The notes beneath the pieces are model-generated. The model ran no database searches. It saw only the letters and a list, made by a program, of their open reading frames with translations, and was not told the origin of the DNA. A DNA stretch of 64,000 nucleotides. Source: Bacteroidales bacterium UBA6248 (GTDB lineage Bacteria; Bacteroidota; Bacteroidia; Bacteroidales; Lentimicrobiaceae). Shown piece by piece: positions 33,683 to 43,572 of the stretch (the stretch's first letter is position 1; the number at the start of each line of letters is the position of its first letter). The stretch is from the NCBI GenBank assembly GCA_002441345.1, contig DJVU01000081.1:687-64686 (forward strand), read 5' to 3'. Both the position numbers and the translations under genes were made by a program.

Positions 33683-35289
33683 TCAGAAACTCAGATCTAC
33701 TCCGAGGGCAACAGTAAATGCCTTACGGTTATATGTTTCGGTATAGGAAGGAACCTGCGTTGTTCCCGGAAAAGTTCTTTTGTCTTCCTGATAGAACGTA
33801 TTCATTGCTCCCAGATTGATTCCGATTTTTTCATTCACGGCATAACGCAGACCGGCAGCTATGCTGTTGGTGGAGAGGCTGTGATTCAAATCGGTTTGGT
33901 AGATATCCATTACACCTGTTTGTGTACGAAGATATCCGGCACTAACCATCAGATTTTCGGTAATTCCGTATTCCAGGCCAAGGGCAAATTCCCAGAAATT
34001 TTTGTCTATAACCTGGTCATTCTTAACAAATTCATTATTAAGCTTCTTACCGTATTCAGCCGATTTATCGAAGTAGTAATGCACTCCTGCACTTACTTTG
34101 AATTTGGATGTGGCATCAAAACCAATTCCGGCAGAGAGTACGGCAGGCATATCGCTAGGCACTTCATCCCCGTCAGGGTAGAGTCCGACATCATCAACTT
34201 TAGTATCGTTTTTCAGTCTAACGCTGACCATGTGTTCGTACTTAAGTCCAATATTGAAACGCTCAAAATTCAGATTCACTCCGATCATGGGAACGATTCC
34301 TGAACCTTTCTGGGTTGCATCCACTTCTTTATCGGCTGTTGCTCCGGCATAACCTGCCATTGCCTGATTCTGAGCAACAAAAACGGGAGTTGCCACAGCG
34401 TACGCGCCCTGAATCTGTTCAACCGACAAAGTCATGGGATCAATAGTAGGATTGATGAGGGCGAAGCCACCAGCGATTGAAGCTACATCTTCGGATGTAA
34501 GATATCCGGCCTGCTGTGCCTGAGCCAGGGTAAGGCTTCCGCCACCTCCGGCGACCAGGGGTTCAAGCGAACCGGCTATACCTGCAAGTCCCTGGAACAT
34601 ACCCGCCATGGCATTGAAAAAATTAGGGGCAGGTACCATCGAGCCGGTGAAACCAAGAATTGGAAATGCCGGGTTGATTTGAATGTTTTTGAGGTATCCC
34701 TGATAATGGTTGTTCATCATCACGTAACGCAGACCGGCGCTTACCGATACAAGTCGTTAATTTTGTAGCTTACTCCTCCCTGGATGCCATAAAAAACGGA
34801 TTTACCTTCAAATTCGGTGTCAAAGCTGTAACTGCTTGTCGGTATACCGCTGGCGGAAAGAAGAGCAGGCAATCCAGCCACCTGCATTTCAAAGGATGGT
34901 AGTCCATCGGCAAATTTTGCGCTGCCACCACCTCCTATGGGATTAAAACCCAAAGAAAAAGCAAGGCGGTCTTTCTTATACACTGCATAAAATGAAGGGA
35001 AAAATGGCGCTACCACTTCACCTGTGAATTCCGAACGGTTAAGTCCCGGATATGTTGTCCCGATGGTTCGGGTTTGCGTTACATATTGATTATTGAGCGA
35101 TAGATGGAAACCATCATTAAGCCAGACCAGTCCGGCCGGATTGTAATAAACAGCATCCAAACCAAGGGAAGCATCGCGTGCCGGCATTCGGATGAAGGAA
35201 GCACTCTGATTGGAATTGTGAACAATTCCACCGGCCATTGCAGGAATAACAACGGCAATCAATAAAATAACCAGTAATGTTCTTTTCAT
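33683..35289 (-). pseudogene. FadL/OmpP1/TodX-family outer-membrane porin, split by a -1 frameshift
   Basis: Two adjacent open frames form one protein. The first (35289 to 34741) has signal MKRTLLVILLIAVVIPAMAGG and the FadL hatch start (NQSASFIRMPARDASLGLDAVYYNPAGL). It stops at 34741 after KINDLYR. Adding one base near 34753 (GACTTG read as GACCTTG) continues it as NDLVSVSAGLRYVMMNNHY into the second frame, which runs to 33683 and ends with a barrel strand (FTVALGVDLSF). The repaired protein would have about 535 residues, normal for FadL. The family transports hydrophobic molecules across the outer membrane. The lesion may be a real mutation or a base missed in a C-run by sequencing. Confidence 0.85.
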
Positions 35290-35482
35290 AGGTTGAAGTT
35301 TTGTTAAGGGTGAGCGAAAATATGCCAATATGAACATACATCAAAACTATTAATGCGTATATCCTGAAACCAACTGCAGCTTATAGGCTTAAAAAACGAC
35401 CTAAGATAAGCAAACTAATTTTAATTTGTTGCAAATCAACTTTTAACATCGCTGTGCAGCTAACCTTAAATTTTCCTTAAAT

Positions 35483-36163
35483 CTATTCGAGCTGCCAGTT
35501 TACCGGTGTAATAGAGTGTTGAATCAGCAGTTGGTTGGTAAGCGAGAAATGCCTGCAGCCGAAAAATCCCCTGTAAACGCTGAGGGGTGAAGGATGCGGA
35601 GCTTCCAGAATATAATGCTTTGACTGGTCGATTATTTGCTTTTTATTCCGGGCATACTTCCCCCAAAGAAGAAACACAAGATGTTCGCGGTTTTCTGAGA
35701 GTTTTTTTATGACGGCATCGGTAAAATCTTCCCATCCCCTTCCCTGGTGAGAGCCGGCCACATTTGCGCGAACGGTCAGTGTTGCGTTCAGCAACAACAC
35801 TCCCTGGTCGGCCCATTTTGACAGGTTTCCGCTTAAAGGGTAAGGATAACCCAGATCGGTCTGAATCTCACGCAGAATATTCTGGAGGGATGGTGGAAAT
35901 GCAATCCCGTCCGGCACCGAAAAACATAAGCCATGGGCTTGTCCCGGGCCGTGATAAGGATCCTGGCCCAGCAGAACAACCTTTACCTGGTCGAATGGTG
36001 TACGGTTAAAAGCTTCAAAAATTGATGCACCGGGAGGGTATACGGCGTACTTTTTCTTTTCCTCGAGCAAAAATGATTTTAGCTCACCAAAATAAGGCTT
36101 GACAAATTCCTCAGACAATACGCCTTTCCAGCTCTCGTGAATTCTGGGATTAATTTCAGGCAT
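35483..36163 (-). CDS. ung: Uracil-DNA glycosylase
   Basis: Protein of 226 residues. Family 1 motifs are complete: GQDPYH with catalytic Asp68 (about 66-71), the FPPSLQNILREI segment, LLLNATLTVRANVAGSHQGRGWEDFTD with the uracil-binding Asn, and HPSPLSVYRGFFGCRHFS with the catalytic His and the leucine-insertion loop. It removes uracil from DNA at the start of base excision repair. Monocistronic. Confidence 0.96.
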   Translation of the reverse strand: MPEINPRIHESWKGVLSEEFVKPYFGELKSFLLEEKKKYAVYPPGASIFEAFNRTPFDQVKVVLLGQDPYHGPGQAHGLCFSVPDGIAFPPSLQNILREIQTDLGYPYPLSGNLSKWADQGVLLLNATLTVRANVAGSHQGRGWEDFTDAVIKKLSENREHLVFLLWGKYARNKKQIIDQSKHYILEAPHPSPLSVYRGFFGCRHFSLTNQLLIQHSITPVNWQLE

Positions 36164-36272
36164 GAGGTATTACTTTTTCATTTTTTACCCATTAACAATA
36201 TAACCTGTTAATCGAGGTTATAATGTAAGCACTTATCTTTGTACCCAATTCGTCTATCAACTGAGTAAAAGT

Positions 36273-36401
36273 ATGAAAAAAATCGTTTTGCTGCTGCTGG
36301 TCGCTTTTTCCCTTGGTATTATTGTTACATCGTGCACCTCAAGCAAAAAGTGTGCTGCCTACGGTGAAGCAAGCCGGTATAAGACAGAAAGAAATCACTG
36401 A
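36273..36401 (+). CDS. 42-residue lipoprotein
   Basis: Small ORF of 42 codons. It begins MKKIVLLLLVAFSLG, has a lipobox TSC (Cys21), and a short mature part TSSKKCAAYGEASR and so on, ending in NH. The KC(A/P)AYG motif after the lipid Cys recurs in tiny lipoproteins of other Bacteroidota, as I remember them. A strong intrinsic terminator starts 23 nt after the stop, which supports expression as its own transcript. The function is unknown. Confidence 0.65.
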   Translation: MKKIVLLLLVAFSLGIIVTSCTSSKKCAAYGEASRYKTERNH

Positions 36402-36423
36402 TAACTTAATTCTGTTAACCAAC

Positions 36424-36452
36424 AGCCTGTGAACCATTCATGGGCTTTTTTT
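36424..36452 (+). terminator. Intrinsic terminator after the 42-residue lipoprotein gene
   Basis: Stem AGCCTGTGAA 36424-36433 with TTCATGGGCT 36437-36446 (10 pairs, two G-U), loop CCA, followed by seven T. Confidence 0.8.
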
Positions 36453-36504
36453 GTTGGATGCAGCAGAGGATTATGTATTTTTGTAAGTACGATATCCCGG
36501 TACA

Positions 36505-37269
36505 ATGAAAAAACTACTCTTTCCGCTTACTGCCATTGTGCTTATCCTGATCTGCCAGCCGGCGTGGTCGCAGCGAAACGTCGGGGACTTCGACAGCATT
36601 GCCGACAATGTTCTTTTTCGCAAAGAGCTAGGCGGCGGAATCATTATCCATTCCAGCGGGTGGGGACTCGAATTCAGAACCGGGAGAAACCAAAGCATTT
36701 TCAACAAGCTTATGTTTGAAGTTAACCTTGCTGAAATGAAGGACAGTAAGGAAATCAAATCCATAAACCCCTTCTACACAAACACCCGAAGTTATTATTA
36801 CGGAAAGCTGAATACGGTGTACATCGCCAGAGCCGGAGTTGGTCACCAGCGCCTGCTCAACCGTAAACCGTATACCGGAGGAGTTGAATTACGCTTATTT
36901 TACTCTGGCGGAATTTCCACCGCGCTGGCAAAACCGGTCTACCTTCACATCATCAAGATCGATGAATCTACGTACCGTTACATAACCGTTACCGAAAGGT
37001 ACGATCCAAATGAGCATTTTCCCGATAATATTTATGGCAGGGCTTCATTTCTGAAGGGCTTCAGCAATATAACCCCTTATCCCGGCGCATACCTTAAAGC
37101 CGGATTGAATGTGGAATTCGGAACCATCAACCAGCGGCCCAAAACCCTGGAGGCCGGTATCGTTTTCGATGCGTTTGCCAAACCAGTTCCCATCATGGCC
37201 TTTAAAGATCCTGACCAGTTTTTTCTTACCCTTTACCTGAGTTTAGGCATTGGAAAGCGATACAACTAA
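36505..37269 (+). CDS. Conserved hypothetical outer-membrane-type protein
   Basis: Protein of 254 residues with a signal peptide (MKKLLFPLTAIVLILICQPAWSQ). The mature part shows alternating hydrophobic strands (GGGIIIHSSGWGLEFRTG, GGVELRLFYSGGI, GAYLKAGLNVEFG) and a C-terminal strand FFLTLYLSLGIGKRYN, consistent with a small beta-barrel. Similar Bacteroidota proteins are uncharacterised. It stands alone between the terminator at 36424 and a convergent T9SS gene. Confidence 0.65.
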   Translation: MKKLLFPLTAIVLILICQPAWSQRNVGDFDSIADNVLFRKELGGGIIIHSSGWGLEFRTGRNQSIFNKLMFEVNLAEMKDSKEIKSINPFYTNTRSYYYGKLNTVYIARAGVGHQRLLNRKPYTGGVELRLFYSGGISTALAKPVYLHIIKIDESTYRYITVTERYDPNEHFPDNIYGRASFLKGFSNITPYPGAYLKAGLNVEFGTINQRPKTLEAGIVFDAFAKPVPIMAFKDPDQFFLTLYLSLGIGKRYN

Positions 37270-37452
37270 CTCTTCTTTAAATTAACGCTTTCGCGGAAAG
37301 GCATTCCGGATTCCGCTTTCAATTACAATCAGTAACCAACACATAGTGTTTTCCTGATTCACTCCAGAATAATTCTGGCTTATTCATACAGCTGATTATA
37401 TGAATTGCGCATTGCACGGCAATTTTAACAGTATTTACAACGAAACGACAGC

Positions 37453-37480
37453 AAAAAAAAGCCCCGGTAAATGCCGGGGC
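37453..37480 (-). terminator. Intrinsic terminator after the FN3-repeat T9SS protein gene
   Basis: Stem GCCCCGG 37461-37467 with CCGGGGC 37474-37480, loop TAAATG; on the minus strand eight T follow (37460 to 37453). Confidence 0.85.
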
Positions 37481-37502
37481 AAAAGCTGTATAAGTTTAAG
37501 GG

Positions 37503-38981
37503 CTATCTTCGGATAATAAGCTTTGAAGTAGCCGAAACACCTTCGTGTTTAATATTAATCATATAAATACCATCCGGCAGATTCTCCAGGTCGAAATTCC
37601 TGATTTGTCCGGCGGTAATTTGCACCTGACGTTCGATTCTTGTTTTGCCAAGCAGATCGTAGATGCTTACTTCCGCATTTCCATAAACTGTGCTTTTCAT
37701 CTGAATATTTACCTCACCTGCAGCAGGAGACGGGAAAATATTTGCTTTTCCGAGAAGGTCAGCCGGATCTTCAACGCCCAAAGCTACACAACGGAAATTG
37801 TACGTATCACTCCAGGCAGACGAATCCCGGCTGCTGATGGCTTTCACCCTCCAGTAATAGGTGTTGGCGCTGTCGAGTACGTGAATGGGAACTTTAAACA
37901 GCTCATCGCCTGCACCACCGGTTGCCGCAATGTTATAATGCCTTGCTCCGGTGAAAGCAGCATTGGCAGCGAGTTCAAGTTCATAGGTTTTCACACCTGA
38001 GATTTTTCCCCATGTAAGCGAAGGGGTTAGCTGGACATTGGTAGAGTTGTTAGCCGGAGTCTTCAGAACAGGTTTTGCAACGGTCGTAAAAGTCCGGATT
38101 GCAGAATAGAGTGTATCTTTTGAATGAATGGCAAGCATTCTCCAGAAATATTGGGTACCGAAAAGGAGTGTATCGGGTTTAATACGGGTAAGATTCGATT
38201 GAACGTTGTAGCTGTCGTAATGCTGTACATCGGGTTCAAGAGAAATCAGAACATTGTACTTATTGATACCGTTTACCCTTGACCATTGGAATTCAGCATC
38301 CGGAACCACGTCTGTGGCATTATCGTTAGGTCTGCTGATGTTGAAGGTACTGGTTACCGTAAAGAAAGTCGGGTTTGTCCAGTCGGTGGTATCAAGGGCA
38401 TGACGTGCCCTGAGCCTGATGTAGTGACCTACGCCGAACAACAGATTAGCTGCATTTGTTTCCTTCTTGCTTCCGGCCACCGCAGTAATATAGGCATAAG
38501 GAGAATCAAACGTACTGACCGTGTCGATCTGAAAATCAAAATGGCTGACACCCGTTATGGCATCCCATTGAATCAGCACATTGGCATCCTGGTTATTGGC
38601 ATTGTTTGAAGGGCGGCGCATCATGGGGCGTGAAACCACCGTAAATGATCTCACCTCCGACCAGTCGCTTTGTCCGGTCATATCAACAGCTTTAACTTTC
38701 CAGAAATAAGCTTCGCCAAACATAAGGTTCGACATTTCATACCGGGTAAGTTCCGTAGTGAATTCCACCGGACTGGTAAATGCTTCGTCGGTTGACAGAT
38801 GCAGAATATAATGAAGTCCGATGTTGCCAACGACTGCATTCCAGTCAAGCGTAACATTTGGAGCTACTCCGCTCTGGTTGTTATTAGGAGCAGTCAGTTC
38901 AGGGGTAAAGATGCTGGGTGAAGCGATCAATACCGGTAAACTGAGGGTTAAGATCAAGAATGAGAGAAATATCTTTTTCAT
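37503..38981 (-). CDS. T9SS cargo protein with four fibronectin III-like repeats
   Basis: Protein of 492 residues. Signal peptide (MKKIFLSFLILTLSLPVLIAS), then four repeats of about 90 residues, each beginning with P-x-N-N and a W about 15 residues later (PNNNQSGVAPNVTLDW, PSNNANNQDANVLIQW, PNDNATDVVPDAEFQW, PANNSTNVQLTPSLTW). The C-terminal 75 residues are a type A T9SS sorting domain (IFPSPAAGEVNIQM, VSIYDLLGK, LPDGIYMINI, KLIIRR). It is exported by the type IX system and attached to or released from the surface. No catalytic domain is visible; adhesion or scaffolding is likely. Confidence 0.88.
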   Translation of the reverse strand: MKKIFLSFLILTLSLPVLIASPSIFTPELTAPNNNQSGVAPNVTLDWNAVVGNIGLHYILHLSTDEAFTSPVEFTTELTRYEMSNLMFGEAYFWKVKAVDMTGQSDWSEVRSFTVVSRPMMRRPSNNANNQDANVLIQWDAITGVSHFDFQIDTVSTFDSPYAYITAVAGSKKETNAANLLFGVGHYIRLRARHALDTTDWTNPTFFTVTSTFNISRPNDNATDVVPDAEFQWSRVNGINKYNVLISLEPDVQHYDSYNVQSNLTRIKPDTLLFGTQYFWRMLAIHSKDTLYSAIRTFTTVAKPVLKTPANNSTNVQLTPSLTWGKISGVKTYELELAANAAFTGARHYNIAATGGAGDELFKVPIHVLDSANTYYWRVKAISSRDSSAWSDTYNFRCVALGVEDPADLLGKANIFPSPAAGEVNIQMKSTVYGNAEVSIYDLLGKTRIERQVQITAGQIRNFDLENLPDGIYMINIKHEGVSATSKLIIRR

Positions 38982-39039
38982 TTTTCCTTATTTTTTCGAA
39001 TTACAATCCTGAAGCCGGCGAAAGGTGCCAAGCGTTAAC

Positions 39040-41886
39040 TTATCTGGTTACTACAAACTTGGCGGTTTTCGAGTTGATTCCTTCCGTTACCCTGAGGAGG
39101 TAAGTTCCGGCTGGCAGCTCGGAAGCCTGAACAGTAAGAGCATGTTCGCCGCGGGTCAGTGTGCCGAAATCGATGGTATTTATACGGGTTCCGTTCAATC
39201 CGTAAACCACGGCCGTTACTTTCGCAGCATTTTCGAGTTTCACGTTAAAGTTAACCTGGGTGGAAACGGGGTTGGGATATACCGACAACAGAGTACTTTC
39301 GGCTGAAGGTTTATGACCAGGACCATCGATTCCGACGTAGTTACGGTTTTCGAATACCCCGTTGCCGTGAGAGGCAATATAAATGGCGCCAAAGTTGCTG
39401 ACGCCCGGAATATTCTCAATCCATGGGCGGTTAACGGTCTGCTGGCGAATCATCATTACCGGTATGGCTCCGAGGCCGTTGTTTTCGGGAGTCCAGGTCG
39501 TAGAAGAGCCTGCGGATTCCGTGGTGTAAATTCCAAAATCAGTTCCCAGAATGATCCGGTTTGAACTGTTCATCTCAACGATTGAGGAATATACCGGCAT
39601 AGCAGGCAGGTTTCCCTGAATGGAGGTAAAATCGGGGAACTGTGCCAGAGCATTGGTCGACCTGTAAACAAAATCGGTATTGCCATAGTTTCCGAGAGTA
39701 ACTACGACATGGCTATCGTTGTTAGGGTCTATTGCTATGGAAGTTACATACCTTCCAGGGAATTCCTTAACTACAGTTGATGACAGAATGCAGGCAGAAC
39801 TGTTGACATCGGCACGTAATGAATCATAAGCCAGTGCCAGGTTGGCAATACGCAGCAGTTTACCGTCGGTGGTTCCTACAAAGAGGTAATTGGCATCTTT
39901 TGAAAAAGCCAGTGTTGATGGTACGCCGGCAAAATTAGCAATGCGGTCCCATGAAGGAAGCCTTGAAAAATCAAGTGCATTTCTCGACATGTAAACGCCA
40001 TTGGTAAGCCCGACAAAAAGAATGGATGAAACGGGATCCTGAACTCTTATCGTATCATTTTTATCAAGAGCAGAAGGCAGGGTGTAATGGAACGGGAAAT
40101 GATTGTTTTTGCTGGTGCAGGTAACGGTTTCGCCGGCATTGTAATGTCTGCCTGCTTTAAACGTAACGCTGTCACGTGAATAGGGATTGTTGAAGTTTTC
40201 CCACAAGCGGAAGGGTGAAATAAACACATTTCCGTTGTTATTAGTAATTTCAGAGCCATAGATGAATTCATTGGCAGGTGAAACACCAAGGTCGTTCGAC
40301 CTAACCAGATTACCGGCGGTGGATGAGTAGAAAATAGCTTCAGGGTTGATCATGGAAACTTCCACTGTTCCGCCAACGAATGTATTAAGGATTGTATTTG
40401 CAGTTTCAGTGGTGTTTCCGGTTTGATCCAGGAATACAACTCCGTTGCCCTGAGTCCCTCCGAGTAGTCTGCCTTTATCATCGGCAGCAACGGTATAGAA
40501 CATGGATGTCCGGTAATTCTTATTGATGGATTTGCTGGAAGCAAATGCATTTTCGGTTGAGTAGATTCCCACATCGGAACCGGCGTAGATATTCTGGGGA
40601 TTATCTGGATTTATGGTGAGGCAGTGAAAGTACCTTCCTGCTTCGCCCATGGTGCTTTGGTGCCATTGGTAAAAACCGGTTTCAAGGACTTTGGTTCCCT
40701 GCCAGACATTAACTCCACCCAGATAAATTACATCTGGATTATTGGGGCTTACAACGAGGGATGCTGCATAATCGCCATAATGAACGTTGTTTGCGGCATT
40801 TCCGAAGACGTTAAAAATCGGGCTGAAGCCGGGGCCTACTATTTTCCAGGTTTCCCCTTTGTTTCTTGACACATAAACGCCGGCAAGCTGACCGGGGAAA
40901 GTAAGGGTTTGTGAACCGTCGGCAATCAGAACAGCATAAAGTGTTGAGGGCTGTGAGGGGGCAAAAGCCACTTCAATACGCAGGATGGCGTTTGAAGGCA
41001 GGCTGTCCTGTCCGGCACCCGTATTGCGCAGAACGAATCCGTCGAAAGCTCCGTTTGCTGAAACATAGAGTTTATCGCCAACAGTAGCGGCGATTGCACC
41101 ATCGGACGACATCTTAACATCCAGGGCAACGCCTGTAAGTTCCTGTCCGTTGGCTTTGGCGGGCTGCCATGTTTGACCGCCATCGGCCGAACATTTAACT
41201 CCGCTGTTGGTAGCAGCTACCACTTTATTATTATCCCCGGCGGCAATTCGGTTTACAAACGACCAGGCGGCGTCCGGATCATTAAATGAACCGGGATCGG
41301 TAGAAGCAAGCTTTGTAAATGTATTGCCATCGGTTGATTTGTAAATCCCCTGTCCGATGAAACCGCTGTACATATTCAGGCGGCTGCTGTTGAAATTTTC
41401 ACCGGTGCCGGCATAGATATCTCCGTTGGGAGCCTGAGCCAGACAGCTGATGTTGAGGATTACGCCTGAGGTCTGGATCTGATTCCAGGTAAGACCGGCG
41501 GTTGTTGATTTCCATAAACCACCCGAAACACTACCGGCAATTATCGTTCTGCGGGTATTGTCTTTATTGTCGACCAGGATAGCCCGGGTACGGCCGGCAA
41601 CATTATCGGGACCCTTGGGAGTCCAGTTCAGACCCAGCGCTCCGGCATCCCTTGTACCGGCAACCTGGTTTCTGGCTTTAATAACATCGGCGGGGTTAAG
41701 CTGGCCTGTAGCCTGATTGTTTCGGAGTTGAGAAAGGTAAGTCCAGCTAATTTCCGGCCCTCCGGCATTATCTCCGGGTACATTTTTACCAACGATCTGC
41801 ATAAAGGTACCTGAAGTCGTCAGCAAAATGATCCCGGCCCCCAGAATCAATGCAAGAAAGCCAAAGTGTAAACTTCTATTTTTCAT
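39040..41886 (-). CDS. Large T9SS cargo protein with Asp-box (BNR-like) propeller repeats
   Basis: Protein of 948 residues from the ATG at 41886 (MKNRSLHFGFLALILGAGIILL); the open frame continues 144 nt upstream but without a signal-like start. Asp-box motifs recur (SGGLWKSTTAGLTW, GIYKSTDGNTF, CSADGGQTW, YVSRNKGETW), the pattern of VPS10/sortilin- and sialidase-type propellers. Sialidase catalytic residues are not evident. The C-terminus is a type A sorting domain (LSVYPNPVSTQVNFNV, AVVYGLNGTRI, LPAGTYLLRV, KFVVTR). Neighbour of another T9SS cargo gene on the same strand. Confidence 0.88.
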   Translation of the reverse strand: MKNRSLHFGFLALILGAGIILLTTSGTFMQIVGKNVPGDNAGGPEISWTYLSQLRNNQATGQLNPADVIKARNQVAGTRDAGALGLNWTPKGPDNVAGRTRAILVDNKDNTRRTIIAGSVSGGLWKSTTAGLTWNQIQTSGVILNISCLAQAPNGDIYAGTGENFNSSRLNMYSGFIGQGIYKSTDGNTFTKLASTDPGSFNDPDAAWSFVNRIAAGDNNKVVAATNSGVKCSADGGQTWQPAKANGQELTGVALDVKMSSDGAIAATVGDKLYVSANGAFDGFVLRNTGAGQDSLPSNAILRIEVAFAPSQPSTLYAVLIADGSQTLTFPGQLAGVYVSRNKGETWKIVGPGFSPIFNVFGNAANNVHYGDYAASLVVSPNNPDVIYLGGVNVWQGTKVLETGFYQWHQSTMGEAGRYFHCLTINPDNPQNIYAGSDVGIYSTENAFASSKSINKNYRTSMFYTVAADDKGRLLGGTQGNGVVFLDQTGNTTETANTILNTFVGGTVEVSMINPEAIFYSSTAGNLVRSNDLGVSPANEFIYGSEITNNNGNVFISPFRLWENFNNPYSRDSVTFKAGRHYNAGETVTCTSKNNHFPFHYTLPSALDKNDTIRVQDPVSSILFVGLTNGVYMSRNALDFSRLPSWDRIANFAGVPSTLAFSKDANYLFVGTTDGKLLRIANLALAYDSLRADVNSSACILSSTVVKEFPGRYVTSIAIDPNNDSHVVVTLGNYGNTDFVYRSTNALAQFPDFTSIQGNLPAMPVYSSIVEMNSSNRIILGTDFGIYTTESAGSSTTWTPENNGLGAIPVMMIRQQTVNRPWIENIPGVSNFGAIYIASHGNGVFENRNYVGIDGPGHKPSAESTLLSVYPNPVSTQVNFNVKLENAAKVTAVVYGLNGTRINTIDFGTLTRGEHALTVQASELPAGTYLLRVTEGINSKTAKFVVTR

Positions 41887-42252
41887 ATTCTTGTAGTTTA
41901 TGGATATTACGTTTTCAAGACAACGAAAAGAGCGGACCAATTTACGCCTTTTTTGGTGATACACAAGCTCGGGCACCGTTTTTCCATACAAAAATAGCGT
42001 AAAAATCGATTTCAGTTTAAACTCCTGCACTCATTTTCGTCAGAAATTAACCCCTTTCGGGCAGCAAATGTAGAAGAATTTGATTACTTAAAAAACAATC
42101 CGCACGCCTCCCGCAAAAAATCATACATTTCACAAAAAAGCTGCAAGTATATAATGGCTGAAAACCAAAAAATTCAATAGGTTTGCCGGAGGATTTCAAC
42201 CGCATTTTTTTTGTGGTTTTACCCTTTCATCTATCTTTAAATCTTTCATATC

Positions 42253-43428
42253 ATGAACCAGAAGTCATTTTCGCTCCTTGCGGCACTCTTTTTCCTGTTC
42301 AGCGCCGTAAATGCACAGGACACCCTTGACCGGAAACCGGGATTCAAATTCACGGAAGTTAAAAACAACAAAGCCACTTCCGTAAAAAACCAGTACCGCT
42401 CAGGTACCTGCTGGAGCTTTGCCGCCGTTTCTTTCCTTGAGTCGGAATTAATCCGCCTGGGAGAAGGGGAAACCGATCTTTCGGAGATGTTTTTCGTGAA
42501 TCATGCTTACCGGCAGAAAGCGCAGCGTTACCTCAGACTCCATGGTTCCTCAAATTTCGGCCCCGGAGGTCAGGCCCATGATGTGCTCAACATCATCCGT
42601 ACACACGGCTATGTTACCGAAACGCACTATCCCGGCCTGCTTCCAGGCGAAGAGAATCATGTGCATGGCGAACTGAATAACGCCCTGAAGGGATTTCTGG
42701 ATGCCGTGAAAACGAATTCCGACGGAAAGCTCTCAAAAGCCTGGCCGCAGGCATTTGGAAGCATTCTGGATTCTTACATGGGACCACTGCCGTCGGCAAG
42801 TTCTGAAAAAACTGGTAAAAAAGGCCTCAATCCCGATGATTATATCGAAATTACCTCCTACACGCACCATCCGTTTTTCACACGCATCAACCTCGAAATT
42901 CCGGACAACTGGTCTCAGGATCTTTACCTGAATGTTTCGCTCGACGATCTGATTGCTACCATGACCTATGCCCTGGAAAACGGATTTACCATCTGCTGGG
43001 ACGGGGATGTCAGCGACAAGGGATTCTCGCATGCAAAAGGGGTGGCCATACTTCCGGAGTACCGTCCGGAATCCATGGAGGGTACCGAACGCGCCCGCTG
43101 GGAAAAAATGAGCGAGCGGGAACGCACTGCCGAACTATACAAGTTCGAAGGCCCCGCAGCCGAAAGGCAGATAACTCAGGAAATCCGGCAGGACGAATTC
43201 GACAACCTGAAGGCTACCGACGATCATCTGATGCATATAACCGGAATTGCAACCGATCAGGAAGGCAAACGCTATTTTATCACCAAAAATTCCTGGGGAG
43301 ATAAGGGGAATCCTTACCAGGGATACCTTTATATGTCGGAACCCTACATAATGCTCAATACCGTAGCAATTACCCTGCATAAAGACGGCATCCCGGCATC
43401 CTTGCGCCGGAAAGCCGGGATCAAATAG
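42253..43428 (+). CDS. Secreted C1B peptidase, bleomycin-hydrolase/PepC-like
   Basis: Protein of 391 residues with a signal peptide (MNQKSFSLLAALFFLFSAVNAQ). Papain-fold catalytic residues are present: Cys53 in RSGTCWSFAAVSFLE preceded by the oxyanion Gln in VKNQY, His in DDHLMHITGIA, and Asn in FITKNSWGDKG. Unlike cytoplasmic PepC it is exported, so it probably trims peptides in the periplasm or outside. It lies upstream of the moxR-bat operon but is separated by 144 nt and a promoter. Confidence 0.9.
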   Translation: MNQKSFSLLAALFFLFSAVNAQDTLDRKPGFKFTEVKNNKATSVKNQYRSGTCWSFAAVSFLESELIRLGEGETDLSEMFFVNHAYRQKAQRYLRLHGSSNFGPGGQAHDVLNIIRTHGYVTETHYPGLLPGEENHVHGELNNALKGFLDAVKTNSDGKLSKAWPQAFGSILDSYMGPLPSASSEKTGKKGLNPDDYIEITSYTHHPFFTRINLEIPDNWSQDLYLNVSLDDLIATMTYALENGFTICWDGDVSDKGFSHAKGVAILPEYRPESMEGTERARWEKMSERERTAELYKFEGPAAERQITQEIRQDEFDNLKATDDHLMHITGIATDQEGKRYFITKNSWGDKGNPYQGYLYMSEPYIMLNTVAITLHKDGIPASLRRKAGIK

Positions 43429-43536
43429 CCGTCTTGCTTTGTTTTTCTGAGCCCCGGAAATCCCTTCCGCAGGCACTTATAAGCCTGAAACCCGCACCCT
43501 TTAACAATTTTTAACACCGGGACGGCCTGCATCGTG

Positions 43537-43572
43537 GGCTCGTAGTGATAATTTTGCAAAAAACTATGAGCC
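43537..43572 (+). promoter_or_regulatory. moxR-bat operon promoter region with flanking inverted repeat
   Basis: TAATTTTG at 43549-43556 fits the -7 box. It is flanked by GGCTCGTA 43537-43544 and TATGAGCC 43565-43572, an 8-bp inverted repeat (one G-T) ending directly at the moxR ATG. It could be an operator or an RNA hairpin that hides the start codon. Confidence 0.45.
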
